DNA from: Chloroflexota bacterium
Lineage (GTDB): Bacteria; Chloroflexota; Dormibacteria; Dormibacterales; Dormibacteraceae
Reading direction: 5' to 3'
Assembly: GCA_005880175.1 (NCBI GenBank)
Contig: VBJR01000319.1
Span: 1 to 19,170, forward strand
Length of the DNA stretch: 19,170 nucleotides
How positions within the stretch are numbered: position 1 is the first letter of the stretch; every line of letters starts with the position of its first letter. The notes below the pieces were generated by a model, which saw only the letters and a list, made by a program, of their open reading frames with translations, was not told the origin of the DNA and made no database searches. The translations under genes were made by a program, and so were the position numbers. This document shows positions 15,667-19,170 of this stretch, piece by piece.

Positions 15667-16504
15667 TGCCCCTCGACCCCCAGGTCGAGTTCATCCTCGG
15701 CCAGTTCAGGGAGATGGGCTTCCCGGGCTTCGCGGCGCTCGGCGTCGAGCAGGCGCGGGCGCTGTTCGGCGAGATGGAGCGGCCGCCCGGCGAGCCGGTC
15801 GCCGTGGTCGAGGACCGCGTCATACCCGGGCCGGGGGGCGACATCCCGGTCCGCCTGTACCGGTGGACGATCGGCAGCATCGAGGGGCACGACCCGGTCT
15901 GCCGGGCGCTGGCCAACCGCTCCGGCTGCGCGGTCCTGTCGGTCGAGTACCGGCTGGGCCCGGAGCACCGCTTCCCCGCGGCGGCCGATGACGCCTGGGC
16001 GGCCACGGTCTGGGCGGCGGCGCACGCGGCCGAGCTGGGCGCCGACCCGGAGCGCGTCGTGGTGGCCGGCGACAGCGCCGGCGGCAACCTGGCGGCCGTG
16101 GTCGCGCTGCGGGCCCGGGACGCCGGCGGGCCCCGGATCGCGTTCCAGTACCTGATCTACCCGGTGACGGACATGCGGCCGCACGACTGGCCGTCGTACC
16201 GGGAGAACGCCGAGGGCTACTTCCTCGAGGTGCGCGACATGGAGTGGTTCTTCAGCCACTACGTCGCGTCACCGGGGGACGTGGACGACTGGCGGATGTC
16301 GCCCGCGGCCGCCGCGAGCCACGCGGGAGTGGCGCCGGCGCTGGTCCAGACGGCGGAGTACGACCCGCTGCGCGACCAGGGCGAGGCGTACGGCGAGCAG
16401 CTGCGCGCGGCGGGGGTGCCGGTACGCGTCACCCGGTACGCGGGCATGGGGACGAGGCGGCGAGCGAGCTGCGCTCGGCGCTCGGGGAGGCCGCGCCGGC
16501 GTAG
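15666..16504 (+). pseudogene. HSL-type (family IV) alpha/beta hydrolase, two internal deletions, catalytically incomplete as sequenced
   Basis: Carboxylesterase of the hormone-sensitive-lipase family. Present: N-terminal cap helices with the VEDRVIPGPGGDIPVRLYR strand; GHDPVCRALANRSGCAVLSV; YRLGPEHRFPAA; the nucleophile motif GDSAGGNLAAV; and the acid region QTAEYDPLRDQGEAYGEQL. Missing: between LYR (ending 15863) and WTIGSIEGHD the strand carrying the HGGG oxyanion-hole motif is gone, in frame (about 17-20 residues). After RVTRYAGM (about 16448) the frame changes and resumes with GDEAASELRSALGEAAPA, the normal C-terminal helix, lacking the HGF segment with the catalytic histidine. As written the product cannot hydrolyse esters. 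The start ATG overlaps the microprotein stop (TGATG), so it is translationally coupled. No other Shine-Dalgarno is visible. Confidence 0.8.
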
Positions 16505-16509
16505 GGAGG

Positions 16510-16544
16510 TTCCGAGCCCCTCCCTCGCGGGGAGGGGCTCGGAA
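16510..16544. terminator. Bidirectional hairpin terminator between hydrolase and sedolisin genes
   Basis: Perfect 15-bp inverted repeat TTCCGAGCCCCTCCC / GGGAGGGGCTCGGAA with loop TCGCG. It starts 6 bases after the hydrolase stop (plus) and ends 6 bases before the sedolisin stop (minus), so it can serve both converging genes. Confidence 0.8.
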
Positions 16545-16549
16545 GTACG

Positions 16550-17880
16550 TCAGTCCCGGTCGTCGTCGCCGCGGGCCAGCTGCTCGACGAAGCGGGCCGC
16601 GTCGATCGTGCCCCAGCCGCTCGCCAGGTCGTACCCGGTCGTGGCGGTGAAGCCAGGGATCGTGACGTCCTGCTCCTGCGGGGTGCCGCAGCCGGCGTTG
16701 CAGAACGTGATGGGGTTGCTGCCGGTCGTCACGTCGACGATGCCGGACGCGTGGCGCGCGCCCATCTGGTACAGCCGGTCGTTGAGGAAGCCCAGCCGGT
16801 GGTGCGCGGTCTGGTCGGCCAGCGCCACGATGCCAGCGAACAGCGGGCTGGCCTCGCTGGTGCCCGCGACCAGGTGGAAGCGGGGGTTCGGCGCCGTCGG
16901 ATTCGGGCCGTTCGGGTTCGGATAGCTGGTGAACGTGATCACGGCCCCGCTCACCGCCGAGCTCATGCTGATGTCGGGGATTCCCCGCTGGCCGCCCACC
17001 GCCTGGCGGACGCCGCGCTGGAAGAGGGGCCGGCCGAAGACCGTGGAGACGCCGCCGCCGGCGCCGTTCCAGACGATGTCCGGCGAGAGGCGGTTGCCGG
17101 CGTCGTCCAGGTTCAGCTGGGTGCCGCCGGTGGAGGTCACCAGCGGGTCGGACGACGGCCAGATGACGGCCCGGAACGGGAAGCAGCAGGACAGGTCCGA
17201 CTTCAGCGCGCCGGCGCCGTCGTCGCCGGACGAGGCCAGCATGGTGACGTGGTGGAGGGCGGCGTTGATGACGGCGCCGCGCAGGCCGCGGATCGTGGCG
17301 GCGTTCGGGAACGTCTGCTCCGTGGCGCCAAGCCCTGCACGCCCTCGGTCTCGGACACGGGGGTCTCGACCAGCACGATGTTGGCCGCGGGCGCGATCAC
17401 GTGCGCCCACTCGACGTCGAGCGTGGTCTCGCCGGCCCAGCCCAGGCGGTCAGAGACGCCGAACGGGTCCTGCGGGAAGGCCGGCACGGCGCCGACCGGC
17501 TGGATGACCTGGAACGACGGCGGGTCCGGGAGCCCGAACGTCTGGTCGAAGGTCTTGAGGTCGTCCTGGATGGTGGGCGAGCCGAAGGCGTCCACGATGA
17601 CGATGGTCCGGCCGCGGCCGTCGATCCCGCGGCCGAACAGAGGCGCCAGGTCGTACGCCTTCTGGATCTGGAACGGCTGGTAGCACGGGATGCCGAACGT
17701 GGCGCGGCACGTCGCCGTGGTGGGCGGCGTGAGCGTGTCGGCGAGCGTCTGCCCGCCGATCGTCGGCATCGGGTGGACGGCGAACGCCGGCGCGAGCGGC
17801 GCGGCCGGCGAACCGATCGCCAGGGCCAGCGTGCCGATCAGGCCGGCTATGGCGACGCGGAGCTGACGGAGTACGTGCAT
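16550..17880 (-). CDS. Secreted S53 (sedolisin) family serine-carboxyl peptidase, interrupted by frameshift
   Basis: Exported acid-type protease. The N-terminus MHVLRQLRVAIAGLIGTLAL...PAFA is a typical signal peptide with cleavage probably after AFA (about residue 34). Catalytic positions visible: Glu151 and Asp155 (AGETTLDVEWAH), the oxyanion Asp in LASSGDDGAG, and Ser in the hallmark GTSEASPLFAG. A C-terminal Ca-site-like GYDLASGWGTIDA is present. At about 17332 the frame changes: the upstream frame reads VSETEGVQGL and the downstream frame resumes GATEQTFPNAATI. The intervening helix and strand ending in a VISQSF-type segment (about 20-24 residues) are missing; no catalytic residue is in that block. 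There is no long N-terminal pro-domain as in kumamolisin; the catalytic domain starts soon after the signal. Start ATG 17880 has GGGAG 9 bases upstream. It converges on the hydrolase across a shared terminator. Confidence 0.85.
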
Positions 17881-17985
17881 ACGCGACCACTCCCGGGCGA
17901 ACGCCCAGCGGGGATGCCTACGTACGGTCGGACGGTCATCCCCAAGCACCCTCCTCCCTCTCTTCGCGATCAGTGTCCCCCACCC

Positions 17986-18016
17986 ACCAACCCCCCCTCA
18001 CGCGGGGGAGGGTGGT
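17986..18016 (-). terminator. Imperfect GC-rich hairpin, probable terminator of the helicase transcript
   Basis: Stem of about 13 pairs with one bulge and one mismatch, arms ACCAACCCCCCCTC and GGGGGAGGGTGGT around ACGC. On the minus strand it lies about 190 bases past the helicase stop and about 105 bases before the sedolisin start. Its CCC..CTC/GGGGAGGG core resembles the hairpins at 7780 and 16510. Confidence 0.45.
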
Positions 18017-18037
18017 CTGTGGGGGAAGGGATGTCAG

Positions 18038-18109
18038 TCAGTCGTTCCCGTCGTCGCCTCGGCGCGCGGGCACGGCGAGACTCCGCCGTGCGGGCAGGGG
18101 AACCGTCAT
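18038..18109 (-). other. 23-codon mini-frame with strong Shine-Dalgarno, possible leader peptide or gene remnant
   Basis: In the 324-bp gap between helicase and sedolisin, GGAGGAAG stands 4 bases before an ATG (18109) that opens MTVPLPARRSLAV followed by PARRGDDGND and TGA. A GC-rich hairpin follows 22 bases later. The end (ARRGDDGND) and the following bases resemble the 3' end of the sedolisin gene (LARGDDDRD and its hairpin), so this may be the leftover tail of a duplicated gene, a short leader, or chance. Nothing else was recognised in this gap. Confidence 0.25.
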
Positions 18110-18204
18110 GCTTCTTCCTCCTCTCGGTCGGGACCTCTTCTCGACGGCCACAGCCTATCCGCGCGTGTACGGTCCGTCAATCGCACACTACGCGGGGAGG
18201 GGAG

Positions 18205-19170
18205 TTAGGTGCGCTTGATCACGTCGCGCTCCATCGCCTGCACCGCCTCGCGGATGGATCCGTGCAGCGGCAGCTTGGCCTGGCGGAGCGCGAACTCGAG
18301 CTGCCTGAGCATCGAGTACAGGCCCTTCATCGCCTTGATCGCGTCGCCGATGTCCACGTTGGGCGGGAGCGGGATCGCGTCCATCGCCTCGCCCGAGGCC
18401 CAGCGGTGCGCGAAGTCGATGTAGTCGTACGCGGGGGGCCGCAGGTTGGGCTCGTCGAGGTCCTGCTCCAGGTCCGCGAACCGGAAGTACAGGGCGCGGA
18501 GCAGGCGCGCCGTCTGGCCCACCGCCGGCGTCGGGTACCGGCGCACCTGGCGCGGGCCGCGGTCCCGGCCCCGGTCCTCCGTCGCCAGCATGGCCAGCGA
18601 GGCACACAGGTCGGCGGGCACCAGCCCGTCCAGCCAGCCGTTCCACACGGCCTCGGTTACCAGAAGGGTGTTCTCACCGTACACGCGGGCGGCGAGCAGG
18701 CCCTTGTCAGTCGGCTTGTCGTCCTTCAGGAACCCGGTCTCGGTCAGGATCCGGCACAGGCGGCGCAGCTTGCGCTGGTACTCGTCGGCCTGCTCCCTGA
18801 TGACGCGCTCGCTGTCCCGCAGCTCGCGCTCGAGGTTCCGGCGCTCGCCGTACGCGGCCAGGTGCTCCGTGAACTGCGGGCAGCGGACGACCGGCAGCTT
18901 GCGCTGGCGGGCCTGGACCTGCTTGCGCTCTTCCTCCAGCTGGTGCAGCTGGCGGCCGGCGGCGCCGTGGGGGCGGCCCTTGAACCCGCCCTTGCCCCGG
19001 CCCCGCCGGGGCACCGGCACCGCCTCCCGGCGCAGGCGCCGGATCTCGATCCGGATCGCGCGCAGGCGGTCCTCCAGGCGGAAGTACTCGCTGACGTCCT
19101 CGGGCCGGCAGCGCGTGCAGTCCCACGTGGCGTCCAGGTCGCGCAGCCGCTCCCGGATGTTGTCCAGCCG
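18205..19170 (-). CDS. C-terminal part of a Ski2/HelY-like DEAD/DEAH-box helicase (DSHCT domain), 5' end outside window
   Basis: The visible 321 codons continue past 19170 and contain no helicase motor motifs; those lie upstream of the window. Seen: DLDATWDCTRCRPEDVSEYF (cysteine-containing segment found in bacterial HelY-like proteins), a charged helical stretch with RRGRGKGGFKGRPHG, CPQFTEHLAAYGERRNLERE, then the DSHCT domain: LCRILTETGFLKDDKPTDKG, LLAARVYGENTLLVTEAVWN, LDGLVPADLCASLAMLATED, and a final helical bundle including YIDFAHRWASGEAMDAI and MKGLYSMLRQLEFALRQAKL. The family unwinds RNA or RNA/DNA with ATP in RNA processing or repair. The stop is TAA at 18205-18207. The frame is continuous from 19170 to 18207, so internal GTG codons such as 19020 are not starts. 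Confidence 0.85.
   Translation of the reverse strand, partial: RLDNIRERLRDLDATWDCTRCRPEDVSEYFRLEDRLRAIRIEIRRLRREAVPVPRRGRGKGGFKGRPHGAAGRQLHQLEEERKQVQARQRKLPVVRCPQFTEHLAAYGERRNLERELRDSERVIREQADEYQRKLRRLCRILTETGFLKDDKPTDKGLLAARVYGENTLLVTEAVWNGWLDGLVPADLCASLAMLATEDRGRDRGPRQVRRYPTPAVGQTARLLRALYFRFADLEQDLDEPNLRPPAYDYIDFAHRWASGEAMDAIPLPPNVDIGDAIKAMKGLYSMLRQLEFALRQAKLPLHGSIREAVQAMERDVIKRT

Noticed and set aside
1..19170. Defence island, prophage, integrative element or CRISPR array
   Set aside because: No integrase, transposase, toxin-antitoxin pair, cas gene, spaced direct repeats or attachment site was seen; gene content is housekeeping or metabolic.

Overview
The window is one contiguous piece of a very GC-rich (roughly 70% or more by eye) bacterial chromosome. 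It resembles Actinomycetota or another high-GC, soil-type lineage such as Dormibacterota or Chloroflexota. Grounds are the strong G/C bias in third codon positions, the many GTG/TTG starts, the compact spacing, the GC-rich hairpin terminators without a U-tract, the F420-associated zincin, the HspR-like MerR regulator and the Ski2-type helicase end. No phage, plasmid, IS element, CRISPR array, tRNA or rRNA was found, so I read it as ordinary chromosome.

Layout. 1-1745 (minus): an enoyl-CoA hydratase/isomerase-family gene followed by the beta subunit of a biotin-dependent acyl-CoA carboxylase (cut by the window start), an acyl-CoA catabolism pair. 1833-3588 (plus): a Ca2+/H+ antiporter (frameshifted) overlapping a CPBP intramembrane protease. 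3648-7766 (plus): a GT20 trehalose-6-phosphate synthase, then a class A penicillin-binding protein (frameshifted) with a long Ala/Arg-rich N-terminal extension. 7977-10402 (plus): an HspR-like regulator, a very small zinc-ribbon protein, an F420-associated zincin and a four-helix membrane protein. 10413-11975: a nucleoside deoxyribosyltransferase-like (DUF7768-type) gene and an SDR dehydrogenase whose starts are only about 21 bp apart, then a protein consisting only of the GreA/GreB C-terminal domain. 12366-16504 (plus): a tight operon of a sortilin/BNR-repeat propeller protein, a 46-residue membrane microprotein and an HSL-type alpha/beta hydrolase. 16550-19170 (minus): a secreted S53 (sedolisin) peptidase and the C-terminal end of a Ski2/HelY-like helicase.

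The most striking property is structural. Five long genes (antiporter, class A PBP, propeller protein, alpha/beta hydrolase, sedolisin) each change reading frame or lose a conserved block at one or two points. At each point family knowledge says about 15-30 residues are missing, while both flanks remain conserved. In the hydrolase both the HGGG oxyanion-hole segment and the catalytic-His segment are gone. Six such scars in 19 kb of otherwise healthy, biased coding sequence look more like a recurring sequencing or assembly collapse than independent gene decay, but this cannot be settled from one sequence. Annotations spanning these genes should be read with that in mind.

No convincing new multi-gene defence or mobile system is present. 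The best candidates for undescribed biology are the translationally coupled 46-residue membrane microprotein, the small zinc-ribbon gene behind an AT-rich promoter region, the close divergent DUF7768/SDR pair, and the extended PBP.
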